Of a stretch of DNA of 64,000 nt, positions 7,374-16,032 are shown in pieces. The notes under the pieces are model-generated. The model did no database searches and was not told the DNA's origin. It worked only from the letters and a program-made list of their open reading frames with translations. Position 1 is the first letter of the stretch. The number at the start of each line of letters is the position of its first letter. The position numbers and the translations under genes are program-made. Source of the DNA: Nonomuraea sp. MG754425 (GTDB lineage Bacteria > Actinomycetota > Actinomycetes > Streptosporangiales > Streptosporangiaceae); NCBI RefSeq assembly GCF_021699195.1, contig NZ_SSXE01000012.1, forward strand, positions 22,670 through 86,669, written 5' to 3'.

Positions 7374-10300
7374 TCACTCCATAACGGTCGTAATGCGACG
7401 GGCCCGGTGCGCGGCCTCAGGGAAGCCGCTCGCCCGCACCCGGCGCAGCAGGGCGCGCCACCGCTCGTCCCACCCCGACCTGAGGCCGAACTCCTCGGCC
7501 AGCGCCGTGGCCAGCAGCGCGCCCACCTGCCCCTGCTCCGCCAGCCACTCCGCGTGCGGCAGCACCCGCTCCGCGGGCACCTCCTCGGCCGACCTCGCCA
7601 GCAGCAGGCCCACGTCCACGGCGGCCAGCACTCCGGTGACGAGCCCGAGCACCCGGGCCAGGACGTCACGCGGGACCTCGTCCCAGTCCACGGTGCCGGC
7701 CAGCAACTCGGCCGCCAGGTCCGGCGGGAGCTCGCCGGCCACCCGCGGCACGACGTCCCGCATCGCCTCCCGGTCTTCGCCGTGCGCGAGGCTCAGCCCG
7801 TACGCGAGCGTCGCGAGCCGCCGGGCGGCCGGGCGGTCGCGGTCGGCTCCGGCGTCCGGCTCGGGGGGTGCGGCGGCGAGCGTGCGCACCGCCCGCCGCA
7901 GCGCCTCCAGCCCCGCCTCGGAAGCCGCCGCCGTCACCAGGCCGGAGACGGCGACGCGCCATCCCTCGGTCCGGCGGAGGTCGCAGAGGATCTCGGCCAG
8001 CCGCTCCGGCCCGCCCGGCGCGTAGGCGCTCCAGTGGGACAGCGCGTGGATGGCGAGCAACCGGACCTGCTCCCGCTCGCCATCCGTGGCGGGTTCCGGG
8101 CGCGTGGCGGGTTCCGCGCGCGTGGCGGGTTCCGCGCGCGTGGCGGGTTCCGGGCGTGTGGCGGGTTCCGGGCGTGTGGCGGTGACGATCAGTTCGCCGT
8201 ACGCCGTCCGCCACTGCTCCGGCAGGCTCAGCGGGCGCGTCCGCAGCACCGGGGCGGCCAGGTCGCCCGCCGAGGCCACCGCCGCGCGCAGCACCTCCCA
8301 GGCCGCGGGCTCGGCGAGCAGTTCCAGGGACGCCGACACGACGGCCACCCGTACGTCCTTGTGCCGCTCCTCCCCCGCCCACAGGCGCCGCAGCACCTCC
8401 ATCGCGCCGGACGCGCGGTGCCGGGCGAGCAGGCGTACCGCCTCCTTGCGCGCGGTGACCTTGCCGTCCGCCAGCACCGGCGCCAGTGCCCCGGCCAATT
8501 CCTCCGGACGCACGAACCGGGCCGCCCGCGCCGCCGCGTACACCGCCACGTGGGCGTCGTCCCCGCCCGCGTGCGCGAGCAGGGCGGCCAGCACGTCCTG
8601 CGGGCGTGCCGTCCACGGCAGCGCGGTCAGCGCCGCCCGCCGCAACGGGGAGCCCTCCTCCAGGTACGGCCGCAGCAGCTCAGGCTCGGCCGCGGGCACG
8701 TCGGCCATCGCCCGGACGGCACCGGCCCGCTCGTGCACGGGCAGCTTGCCGTTCGAGGCGACCCGTTCCAGCAACCGCAGGTAGGACGCTCGCTGCCGGG
8801 CCGTCCACCGCCGCACGGCCGGGCGCGCCGCGTACCGCACTCTGCGCACGCCCTTGCGCGCGAACCGTCCCACGGGATCCCGCGTGCCCAGCGCCGCCCC
8901 GAGCAGATCGGTACGCTGCCACGCCAGCACGTCGAACACCCTGTCGAGCGCCACCACGGACGGATCCAACTCCAGCAGCCCTGCCACCCGCTCGGCCCGC
9001 TCGCGCGGCGGCGCCAGCCAGTACGCGACCGCCTGGACCGCGTCCGAGTCCGAGACCGCGCTCAGCGCCTGCTCCAGCGCCCGCCGCAGTTCGGGCAGGT
9101 CCCACCCGCGCCGGCCGAGCGTGGCGGCGAGCAGGAAGGCGAGATGGTGCCGGTCGTGCTCGGCCTCCGCCTCCAGGTACGGGGCCAGCCTGCGCACCAG
9201 CACGGCCTCCTGGCCGCGCCGCAGCACGGGCGTGAGCCGGTGGAACGAGGCCACCCCGACCTGGCCGGCCAGCCGCTCGAAGCCGCGCACGGCACAGTCC
9301 AGCAGGGCGGGCTCGTCCTGCCGCGCGCCCTGCTCGAACACGCGGGCGGCCAGGCGGGCCAGGGCCGACCGGGTGCCGTACGAGCAGTCGCGGGCGGCCA
9401 GCGCGGCCTCCGCGAGCCCGTCGAGGAAGGGCACGTGGGCGGCCTGGAACAGTTCGACGGGAATCTCGGCCAGGGCTGTGAGGGCCGCGTGCCGCACCGG
9501 GTCCTGCTCGTTGCGCAGGCGTCCGAGGGCGTCGATCAGCCGGGTGAGGATCTCGGGGTCGCGGGCGCGGCCGGCGCAGGCGATCAGGTTGACGTATCCG
9601 TTGGCGCGGTCGCCGGGGTCAGGACGGCGGGTGGCGGCCCGCAGCACCGACTCGGCCTCGTCGTACGGAAAGAAGGCCGTGACCTCCAGCACCCGCGCCG
9701 GGACCTCGGCGACGTACCGCAGCCCGAGCATGCGGCGAGCCTCCGCGACGCGGCGGCGGAAGGGCAGGACGGCCAGCAGGCGCCCGGAGTGCACCCACTG
9801 GGAGAGGTCGACGCCCTTCATCGTCGCGGTGAACACCGCGTCCCGGCGGCTGGGCGGCACCGAGCGCAGCAGGTCGATCACCGGGTCGTCGAGGTCGCGC
9901 ACGGCTCGGCCGATCTCGCCCAGCCGCTCGGCGGAGAGCACCGCCAGCCGCCGCCGGACGGCCCTGCGCGCGAGCAGCGCCGCGAGCTGCGGCTGCCGGC
10001 CGTGGGCCAGGTAGACGGCCAGCGTACGGTCGGGGTCGGCGTCCAGGAGCAGTGCCGCGCACCGCCAGTGCCTGGGCGTCCAGTGGCGTTCCAGGAGCGT
10101 GATCACCCGTTCGGGGGCGTGCCGGGCGGCGACCTCGATGCCGGGGGCCACCGACCCCCACCACGGCTGGAGCTGGTGGTGCGGCAGGGCGGCCAGCGTC
10201 CGCTCGGCGTGGTCCAACACGATGTGCGGGTGCCGCCGGGCCAGCGCCGCCCAGTTCGGGACCGCGTACGCGAGGCCGTCCAGCCTGGCGGCGACCGCGC

Positions 10301-10745
10301 CGGACGGGCACGCCCCCAGCAGGGCCGCCGCCTCCCGGTCGCCCCAGCGCTGCCGCACCTCGTCGATCAGGCGCTCGGCCAGCTCACCGCGGCCATGCCG
10401 GCTGACGGCGCGGGTGATCGTCCGGCGGTGGTGCGCGGGGGCGGCGAGGGCGATCCGCAGGACGGCGTCGTCGGAGACGCCGAGTCTCACGGCCTGGACG
10501 ATCGCGAGCCCGGAGACGTCGGGATCCGGGTCGGTCATCGCGCGGGTGAGATGGGTGACGTCCCCGGCCGTCGCCGCCAGCCGGACGGCGAGCGCGCGCT
10601 CGTACTGCCCGCCCTCGGCCAGCCCCGCCAGCAACACCGCCAGTTCGGGACGGCCCCGCAGTTCCGTGGCGTGTCCGGCCAGGCGCCGGCAGCGCTGCGC
10701 GTGGGACAGCGGCTCCATCTCGTCGAGCAGTTCCTGAACTCGCAT
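7374..10745 (-). CDS. Large HEAT-repeat-like alpha-solenoid protein
   Basis: A 1,123-residue cytosolic protein almost entirely of Ala/Leu/Arg-rich helical pairs, with repeated D-x-x-V-R and R-x-A-A-L-x-A-L patterns typical of HEAT-type solenoids. I see no signal peptide, membrane segment or catalytic motif. I chose the ATG at 10745 because GGGGTGAG sits immediately upstream; an in-frame ATG at 10769 and open frame beyond lack a site. Around residues 857-886 a hexapeptide of the form A-T-R-x-E-P is repeated five times (8086-8175), probably an unstructured linker between two solenoid halves. Such proteins usually act as scaffolds; no partner is evident nearby. It is a lone transcription unit. 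Confidence 0.78.
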   Translation of the reverse strand: MRVQELLDEMEPLSHAQRCRRLAGHATELRGRPELAVLLAGLAEGGQYERALAVRLAATAGDVTHLTRAMTDPDPDVSGLAIVQAVRLGVSDDAVLRIALAAPAHHRRTITRAVSRHGRGELAERLIDEVRQRWGDREAAALLGACPSGAVAARLDGLAYAVPNWAALARRHPHIVLDHAERTLAALPHHQLQPWWGSVAPGIEVAARHAPERVITLLERHWTPRHWRCAALLLDADPDRTLAVYLAHGRQPQLAALLARRAVRRRLAVLSAERLGEIGRAVRDLDDPVIDLLRSVPPSRRDAVFTATMKGVDLSQWVHSGRLLAVLPFRRRVAEARRMLGLRYVAEVPARVLEVTAFFPYDEAESVLRAATRRPDPGDRANGYVNLIACAGRARDPEILTRLIDALGRLRNEQDPVRHAALTALAEIPVELFQAAHVPFLDGLAEAALAARDCSYGTRSALARLAARVFEQGARQDEPALLDCAVRGFERLAGQVGVASFHRLTPVLRRGQEAVLVRRLAPYLEAEAEHDRHHLAFLLAATLGRRGWDLPELRRALEQALSAVSDSDAVQAVAYWLAPPRERAERVAGLLELDPSVVALDRVFDVLAWQRTDLLGAALGTRDPVGRFARKGVRRVRYAARPAVRRWTARQRASYLRLLERVASNGKLPVHERAGAVRAMADVPAAEPELLRPYLEEGSPLRRAALTALPWTARPQDVLAALLAHAGGDDAHVAVYAAARAARFVRPEELAGALAPVLADGKVTARKEAVRLLARHRASGAMEVLRRLWAGEERHKDVRVAVVSASLELLAEPAAWEVLRAAVASAGDLAAPVLRTRPLSLPEQWRTAYGELIVTATRPEPATRPEPATRAEPATRAEPATRPEPATDGEREQVRLLAIHALSHWSAYAPGGPERLAEILCDLRRTEGWRVAVSGLVTAAASEAGLEALRRAVRTLAAAPPEPDAGADRDRPAARRLATLAYGLSLAHGEDREAMRDVVPRVAGELPPDLAAELLAGTVDWDEVPRDVLARVLGLVTGVLAAVDVGLLLARSAEEVPAERVLPHAEWLAEQGQVGALLATALAEEFGLRSGWDERWRALLRRVRASGFPEAAHRARRITTVME
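8086..8175 (-). repeat. Five tandem 18-bp units inside the HEAT-like gene
   Basis: Five head-to-tail 18-bp units (GTGGCGGGTTCCG core, plus strand) encode A-T-R-P/A-E-P hexapeptides in frame. Units 2 and 3 are identical, as are 4 and 5, and unit 1 differs slightly, which implies recent slippage expansion. The array keeps the reading frame at any copy number, so length variation between strains would be tolerated. Confidence 0.9.
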
Positions 10746-11055
10746 CAGCTCACCCCGTGTGACATCCATCGAAAAGCGTGCAGACCGATCGCCGTGTTCG
10801 CGGGACAGGTTCGCCGCGACGGGATGCCGTCCGACGCCCGGGGAGATTCCGGGCACGCGGCGGCCAGGACCGGTGGACCTGGAGATCGGACGTGCCGGGA
10901 AGGCGAGCCCGTTCGCCGGCGCTCGGCTTCCTCGTGCCGGGGGTCACCGGCTGGGGCGGTGGCCGCCCTTCCCGTAGATCATGGACGCCATGATGCCCGC
11001 GCCCGCGTTTCCCTGTCCACCGTAATTCCGGTCCGCGCGGGGCTTCGGAGGCGTT
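10746..11055. other. 310-bp intergenic region, nothing recognised
   Basis: Lies between the start of the HEAT-like gene and the end of the VOC gene, both leftward, so it should hold the HEAT-gene promoter. I see no convincing -10/-35 pair, no strong hairpin and no RNA gene. Short open frames cross it on both strands, but none has a ribosome site. Confidence 0.5.
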
Positions 11056-11460
11056 TCACGAGGCCACGAGTTCCACCTCGAACCCATCCTCATCCTCCAG
11101 GTAGGCGGCATAGTGCCGCTCCCCGCCGGCGAACGGATGCCGCTCGGGGAACATCAACGTCCAGCCGTACTCGGGCGCCTGCCCGGCCAGCGCGTCCACG
11201 CGTGCCCGGCTCCCCGCGTGAAAGGCCAGGTGGTTCAGCCCCGGGCGGCAACGCTCGTGGCGATCGGCGGTGAGGGCGGGCGACTGCTCGACCACGATGT
11301 ACGTCCCCCCGAGCCGCCAACTCCGCCCCCGCTCCCAGTCCTGGTAGCCGGAGCAACCCAGTTCCCCCAGCAACCATCCCCAGCTCGTCGTGGCCCGCCG
11401 CAGGTCAGGAACCCAGATCTCGACATGGTGCAACAACCCGGCACCGGGCGCATCACTCAT
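11056..11460 (-). CDS. VOC-superfamily (glyoxalase/dioxygenase-like) protein
   Basis: A 134-residue single-domain vicinal-oxygen-chelate protein with two beta-alpha-beta-beta-beta modules. Likely metal-ligand positions are visible: His11/12 in LLHHVEIWV, His in NHLAFHAG (~77-82), and a terminal Glu in DGFEVELV. The DPxG-type turn is DEDGF. It is close to the size of stand-alone lactoylglutathione lyase-like proteins; many actinobacterial homologues have no known substrate. It starts 38 bp after the next upstream leftward gene ends, so it may be the last gene of a short operon. Reaction not assigned. Confidence 0.85.
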   Translation of the reverse strand: MSDAPGAGLLHHVEIWVPDLRRATTSWGWLLGELGCSGYQDWERGRSWRLGGTYIVVEQSPALTADRHERCRPGLNHLAFHAGSRARVDALAGQAPEYGWTLMFPERHPFAGGERHYAAYLEDEDGFEVELVAS

Positions 11461-11498
11461 GCGAAAACCCTACGGCTCCCGCCACCCGGCGATGCGCT

Positions 11499-11927
11499 CT
11501 ACTCCGCGCGTACGGTCACCTCCGCGCGCGAGGCCCGGAAGTCCAGGCGCAAGGTGAAGGTGTGCAAGGAGAACGAGTCGCCGCCGTCCCAGTCGAACAG
11601 GTCGACCTGTCCAGGCGGAGCCTCGGGGGCCGCGGCCACGCAGTCGTGGCCTTCCTGGTCCTCGTGCCACTCGATGAGCCGGACGTCCTCGAACCGGAAA
11701 ACCACGACAGGCGTCTTCGACAACTCGGGCGGAGCCCACTCAGTGCCGTGGTCGAACACCAACTCCAGCACCGGCGGCCTGCCGGGCTGGTACGTCAAGC
11801 CTTTGAAGTCGGTGTCGTGCAGGTAGATGTGGGCGAGATCCTCGGTCCAGAACTCATACAGCCCTCCGTCGGAGGTGACGCCGCGTTCCTTGTCCTTGGT
11901 CACGCCGACGAACTCGGTCACTGGCAC
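11499..11927 (-). CDS. Small acidic cytosolic protein, unknown
   Basis: The product is 142 residues, acidic and aromatic-rich (YEFWTEDLAHIYLHDTDF near residue 24, RLIEWHEDQEGHD near residue 84). It has no signal, membrane segment or catalytic motif that I recognise. Predicted beta strands alternate with acidic loops, reminiscent of the immunity-protein style of fold, but this is only a visual impression. It sits in a run of small leftward genes (11056-13313) with similar lack of assigned function. The ATG at 11927 is used because MPVTEFVGVTKDKE begins a compositionally coherent protein. Function unknown. Confidence 0.6.
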   Translation of the reverse strand: MPVTEFVGVTKDKERGVTSDGGLYEFWTEDLAHIYLHDTDFKGLTYQPGRPPVLELVFDHGTEWAPPELSKTPVVVFRFEDVRLIEWHEDQEGHDCVAAAPEAPPGQVDLFDWDGGDSFSLHTFTLRLDFRASRAEVTVRAE

Positions 11928-12005
11928 GGGAAGGAAACCTCTCGCACGCTTTCGGAGCGCCCGAACGGCTGGTGACCGCGGCGCTGACAGGCACCCGGCC
12001 GGTGT

Positions 12006-12431
12006 TCAGTCTTCTCCGCTTCGAATCTGAACGCATCGAGGGAGGTCCTCGACGCCGCCGCCTTCCGGGATCATGCCCCAGAGGAAGGGGACCAGGTACT
12101 GAGGCGGTTCGCCCAGAAGCGTGGTCAGGTCGTCCTCATCGACGGTCAGGGTGAACGCCGAGCCCGGACTCCACCCCTGTTCGAGAGCGCGCCGGATACA
12201 TCCGGCGACGAGCCTGGGGCGGATCGTGATCGTCCGCGCTCCTGCCCAGTTGTCCGGACGGGCACAGGGAAGTGACACCACCAGTACGCTTCCCGGCTCC
12301 TCGCCGGCCCGCTCGGCGGAGAAGCTGAGCGGACTCCAGCCGCTCCCCTGGCAGTAGGCCGGCTTGTGACGGACCCGCCAGCGGAAGGCGACGCCATCTA
12401 CGGTGATGAGCCGCGAGCCCTTCTTCGGCAT
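12006..12431 (-). CDS. Conserved small protein, MPKKGSRLITVDG family, unknown
   Basis: A 141-residue cytosolic protein opening with MPKKGSRLITVDGVAFRWRVR, a beginning I associate with actinobacterial hypothetical proteins. It is predominantly beta, with a central ARTITIRPRLVAGCIRRAL helix and a DEDDLTTLLGEPPQYLVPFLWG C-terminal part. The start is set at 12431 because GGAGGAG lies 8 nt upstream; an ATG at 12449 overlaps that site. No motif identifies an activity. The neighbours are also small cytosolic proteins transcribed the same way. Function unknown. Confidence 0.7.
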   Translation of the reverse strand: MPKKGSRLITVDGVAFRWRVRHKPAYCQGSGWSPLSFSAERAGEEPGSVLVVSLPCARPDNWAGARTITIRPRLVAGCIRRALEQGWSPGSAFTLTVDEDDLTTLLGEPPQYLVPFLWGMIPEGGGVEDLPRCVQIRSGED

Positions 12432-12629
12432 CGCCACGAACTCCTCCAAGGTGCAGCCTTCATGGAAGCCCCCGAATCGGCACGCAGCGACCCGAGACGC
12501 CCACGAGCGTAACCACCACCCACCCTCACGATCGAACCATTAAGCAGCCACACCCGGTGGACCGGGCCCATGCGCTTATCGATCCGGCCGACGCCGGAGA
12601 TCACAGACTGTTCCGGCAGATGCGGCCCG

Positions 12630-13313
12630 TCACGTGGTGAGGCCGTGGTGTCGGGCAAGCCGTGGCAGACGGCGAACGAACTCTGCCTCGTCGCCGAAAT
12701 CCCATTCCTCGCCGTCGTGCTCCGCGTGGTAGGTCAGAAAGGGAAACTTGCTGCGAACGCCTCTCGCGCGAACGGCCTCCCACAAGCTGTCCGTTTCGAG
12801 GCCGGTCACCCGCTTGTAGGGCTCGAAGACGACATAGGCAAAGGACTCGAACTCGGGGTCGTCCTCACTCGGCCACACCTCCCGCCGGATTTCAGTGACC
12901 CGCTTCAGCCGGAACTCGCCATTTCGGCCCCAGGTCGTCCTCTCGTGCGAGAAGGTCTTCGACAACTCGAAGAGGCGCTGAACCTCCGGCAGCTCAAGGA
13001 TCCGATCAGGACAGTCGGCGACCTTCTCGAAGGCGTCACGGCCGCGGCTGATCAGCCAGTTCACGAAGTATTCGAAGCCATCGGACGACCCGAATCCGGT
13101 GATGGTCCAGAACACCGCGTACATGTCCCAGGAGCAGGCCCGGTTGGCACACAGCGTGAAGCAGACCTCGAAGTCCACGATCTCCTCGGCGGACCGGCCG
13201 GAGAGCTGGTTCTTCAGCCAGGCCACCCGTGCTTGCCGGGTGCCGGTTTCGCGGGCCGAGCGTTCCACCAGTTCCCAGAAGCCGTCGATGTCCACGAGCT
13301 GAGATCCTGGCAC
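12630..13313 (-). CDS. DUF4240-domain protein
   Basis: The 227-residue protein carries the DUF4240 pattern: an N-terminal FWELVERSA helix, a CFTLCANRACSWDMYAVFW segment near residue 55-75, FEYFVNWLISRGRDAFEKV near residue 85, and a long C-terminal tail ending in EEWDFGDEAEFVRRLP. I place the start at the GTG at 13313, with GGGAGG 8 nt upstream; an ATG does not occur near it. Family members are small actinobacterial and other bacterial proteins of unknown role, sometimes beside toxin or immunity genes. Nothing in the window identifies a partner toxin. Function not assigned. Confidence 0.75.
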   Translation of the reverse strand: MPGSQLVDIDGFWELVERSARETGTRQARVAWLKNQLSGRSAEEIVDFEVCFTLCANRACSWDMYAVFWTITGFGSSDGFEYFVNWLISRGRDAFEKVADCPDRILELPEVQRLFELSKTFSHERTTWGRNGEFRLKRVTEIRREVWPSEDDPEFESFAYVVFEPYKRVTGLETDSLWEAVRARGVRSKFPFLTYHAEHDGEEWDFGDEAEFVRRLPRLARHHGLTT

Positions 13314-13417
13314 CTCACGAGCCTCCCGCCCAGTGATCACGGAACACCGCTCTTCCGTCCCGCTTGACCGGTACGCGATAACCCGGGGCCCCACCCGATG
13401 ACCCCGGGTTTCTGGAG

Positions 13418-14581
13418 CTACTTGAGGAGCTGCCGGGCCATCACCATGCGCTGGATCTGGTTGGTGCCCTCGTAGATTTGGGTGATCTTGGCGTCGCGCA
13501 TCATGCGCTCCACCGGGAAGTCCTTCGTGTACCCGTACCCGCCCAGCAACTGCACCGCGTCCGTCGTGATCTCCATGGCCGCGTCGGAGGCCGCGCACTT
13601 GGCCGCGCTCGACAGGTACGTCAGGTTCTTCTGCGGCTCGCCGTGCATCGCCCGGTCCGACTTCGCCGCCGCGTGGTACGTGAGCTGCCGCGCCGCCTCG
13701 AGCTTCATCGACATGTCGGCGATCATGAACTGCAGGCCCTGGAAGTCGGCCACCGGGCGGCCGAACTGCTTGCGCTCCTTGACGTAGCCGATCGCGAAGT
13801 CCAGGGCCCCCTGGGCGATGCCGAGCGCCTGGGCGGCGATGGTGACGCGGGTGTGGTCGAGGGTGGCCAGGGCCGTCTTGAAGCCGGTCCCGGGTGCGCC
13901 GATCATGCGGTTCGCCGGGATGCGGACGTCGTCCAGGATGACCTGCCGGGTGGGCGAGCCCTTGATGCCGAGCTTCTTCTCCTTCGGCCCGAAAGAGACA
14001 CCCTCGTCGGACTTCTCCACGACGAACGCCGAGATCCCGCGCGCGCCGGCCGCGGGGTCGGTGACCGCCATCAGCGTGTAGTACTCCGAGACGCCGGCGT
14101 TGGTGATCCACATCTTGACGCCGTTGAGCACGTACGAGTCCCCGTCGGCCACCGCGCGCGTCTTCATGGCCGCGGCGTCCGAGCCGGCCTCCGGCTCCGA
14201 CAGCGCGTACGAGAACATCGCCTCCCCCCGCGCCACCGGCGCCAGGTAGCGGGCCTTGAGCTCCTCCGAGGCCGAGAGCAGGAGCGGGACCGTGCCGAGC
14301 TTGTTGACGGCCGGGATGAGGGAGGAGGACGCGCAGGCGCGGGCCACCTCCTCGATGACGATGACCGTGGCCAGCGCGTCGGCCCCGGCCCCGCCGTACT
14401 GCTCGGGCACGTGTACGGCATGCAGGTCGGCCGCCACGAGCGCCTTGTAGACGTCCCAGGAGAACTCCTCGGTCTCGTCGATCTCGGCGGCGTGCGGCGC
14501 GATCTTCTCGTCGGCCAGGGCGCGGACCGTCTCCCTGAGCATGTCGTGCTCTTCGGCGGGCGCGTAAAGAGGGAAGCTCAT
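13418..14581 (-). CDS. Acyl-CoA dehydrogenase
   Basis: A 387-residue FAD flavoenzyme that oxidises acyl-CoA to trans-2-enoyl-CoA in beta-oxidation or branched-chain amino-acid catabolism. Family motifs are intact: MFSYALSEPEAGSDAA (~120-135), WITNAG (~157), RLP-like helices with QFGRPVADFQGLQF (~270), and the catalytic base in IYEGTNQIQR (Glu ~365-370). The length matches short/branched-chain members, which act as cytosolic tetramers feeding ETF. The C-terminus MARQLLK is complete. The gene is alone on its strand and probably leaderless: TAGTAT lies 7 nt before the ATG. Chain-length preference cannot be read. Confidence 0.93.
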   Translation of the reverse strand: MSFPLYAPAEEHDMLRETVRALADEKIAPHAAEIDETEEFSWDVYKALVAADLHAVHVPEQYGGAGADALATVIVIEEVARACASSSLIPAVNKLGTVPLLLSASEELKARYLAPVARGEAMFSYALSEPEAGSDAAAMKTRAVADGDSYVLNGVKMWITNAGVSEYYTLMAVTDPAAGARGISAFVVEKSDEGVSFGPKEKKLGIKGSPTRQVILDDVRIPANRMIGAPGTGFKTALATLDHTRVTIAAQALGIAQGALDFAIGYVKERKQFGRPVADFQGLQFMIADMSMKLEAARQLTYHAAAKSDRAMHGEPQKNLTYLSSAAKCAASDAAMEITTDAVQLLGGYGYTKDFPVERMMRDAKITQIYEGTNQIQRMVMARQLLK

Positions 14582-14594
14582 GGGTCAAATACTA
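14582..14594 (-). promoter_or_regulatory. Candidate leaderless -10 element for acyl-CoA dehydrogenase
   Basis: On the minus strand TAGTAT (14594-14589) matches the actinobacterial TANNNT -10 and is followed by 7 nt and then the ATG at 14581. No Shine-Dalgarno sequence precedes the ATG. This spacing is the usual signature of a leaderless transcript starting at the A of the start codon. Confidence 0.5.
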
Positions 14595-14706
14595 GGACGT
14601 CCGACCATCTTGTTACCAGCCGGTACGGTTTGCGACGATGTGCAGGTGGCACGTAGGAGATAGCGGGGGCCGGTAGCATGCCTGCGCGATCGAAAGGAGC
14701 CTCCTC

Positions 14707-16026
14707 GTGCCATATCGCCTCACGGTGATCGGGACCGGATATCTGGGGATCACCCATGCGGCCTGCATGGCTGATCTCGGGTTCGACGTCCTGGGCCTGG
14801 ATGTTGACGCCGACAAGATCAACCGGCTCAACGCGGGCGAGCTCCCCATCCACGAACCCGGCCTCGAACAGGTCCTCCGCCGCGGCCTCGACTCCGGCCG
14901 GCTGCGCTTCACCACCTCCTACGAGGAGGTCGCCGCCTTCGGCGACGTGCACTTCATCTGCGTCGGCACCCCGCAGAAACGCGGCGAGTACGCCGCGGAC
15001 GTCACCTACATGGACACGGCCGTCGAAACCCTCGCCCCCCTCCTCGAGAGCGAGTGCCTGGTGGTGGGCAAGTCCACGGTGCCCGTCGGCACGGCCGAGC
15101 GCCTCGCCGAGAAGCTGGCCCGGCTCGCTCCGGCCGGCGGTGAGGCCGAGCTGGCCTGGAACCCCGAGTTTCTGCGCGAGGGCTTCGCCGTCCACGACAC
15201 CCTGCACCCCGACCGCATCGTGTTCGGCGTGCGCAGCGAGCGGGCGGAGAAGATGCTGCGCGAGGTGTACGAGCCGCTGGGCGAGGTGCCGGTCGTGGTG
15301 ACCGACTTCGCCACGGCGGAGCTGGTCAAGACGGCCGCCAACGCGTTCCTGGCCACCAAGATCTCCTTCATCAACGCCATGGCCGAGGTCTGCGAGGCCG
15401 CGCACGCCGATGTCGAGCTGCTGTCCGAGGCTCTGTCGTACGACGACCGCATCGGCGGCCGCTACCTCAACGCCGGGCTCGGCTTCGGCGGCGGCTGCCT
15501 GCCCAAGGACATTCGGGCGTTCATGGCGCGGGCCGGCGAACTGGGCGCCGACCAGGCACTGACGTTCCTGCGCGAGGTGGACGCGATCAACATGCGCCGC
15601 CGCGCCCGCATGGTGGACCTGGCCAGGGAGCTGGCCGGCGGCTCCTTCCACGGGTGCACGGTGGGCGTGCTGGGCGCGGCGTTCAAGCCGAACTCCGACG
15701 ACATCCGCGACTCCCCCGCGCTCGACGTCGCCGTCACGATCGGGCACCAGGGCGGGCAGGTCAGCGTGTACGACCCGATCGCGCTCGACAACGCCCGGAA
15801 GGCGCATCCCGAGCTGAACTACGGCGTGTCGGCCATCGAGGCGGTACGCGGGGCACACGTGGTGCTGCTGCTCACGGAGTGGCAGGAGTTCGTCCAGCTC
15901 GACCCGGTGGAGCTGGGCGCCGTGGTGGCGACCCGCCGCATCGTGGACGGGCGCAACGCGCTCAACGCCGACCTGTGGCGCTCGGCCGGCTGGCAGTACC
16001 GCGCGCTGGGCCGTCCCAACCCCTGA
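14707..16026 (+). CDS. ugd: UDP-glucose 6-dehydrogenase
   Basis: This enzyme oxidises UDP-glucose to UDP-glucuronate with 2 NAD+, supplying sugar nucleotides for surface polysaccharides. The 439 residues show the N-terminal Rossmann GTGYLG (8-13), the central dimerisation helix, the catalytic Cys ~264 in GFGGGCLPKD, and a C-terminal UDP-binding domain with GAAFKPNSDDIRDSP (~322-336). The GTG start at 14707 has AAAGGAG 7 nt upstream. It stands alone, divergent from the acyl-CoA dehydrogenase. The LCP and glycosyltransferase genes at the left end of the window could use its product, but they are 13 kb away and no link is shown. Confidence 0.95.
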   Translation: MPYRLTVIGTGYLGITHAACMADLGFDVLGLDVDADKINRLNAGELPIHEPGLEQVLRRGLDSGRLRFTTSYEEVAAFGDVHFICVGTPQKRGEYAADVTYMDTAVETLAPLLESECLVVGKSTVPVGTAERLAEKLARLAPAGGEAELAWNPEFLREGFAVHDTLHPDRIVFGVRSERAEKMLREVYEPLGEVPVVVTDFATAELVKTAANAFLATKISFINAMAEVCEAAHADVELLSEALSYDDRIGGRYLNAGLGFGGGCLPKDIRAFMARAGELGADQALTFLREVDAINMRRRARMVDLARELAGGSFHGCTVGVLGAAFKPNSDDIRDSPALDVAVTIGHQGGQVSVYDPIALDNARKAHPELNYGVSAIEAVRGAHVVLLLTEWQEFVQLDPVELGAVVATRRIVDGRNALNADLWRSAGWQYRALGRPNP

Positions 16027-16032
16027 AGGACC

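Noticed and set aside
8086..8175. CRISPR-like look of the 18-bp repeats
   Set aside because: Units are contiguous without spacers and translate in frame inside a protein gene.
7287..11273. A 1,328-codon open frame opposite the HEAT-like gene
   Set aside because: Spurious shadow with Arg/Pro/Gly-rich translation; it crosses several real genes on the other strand and has no ribosome site.
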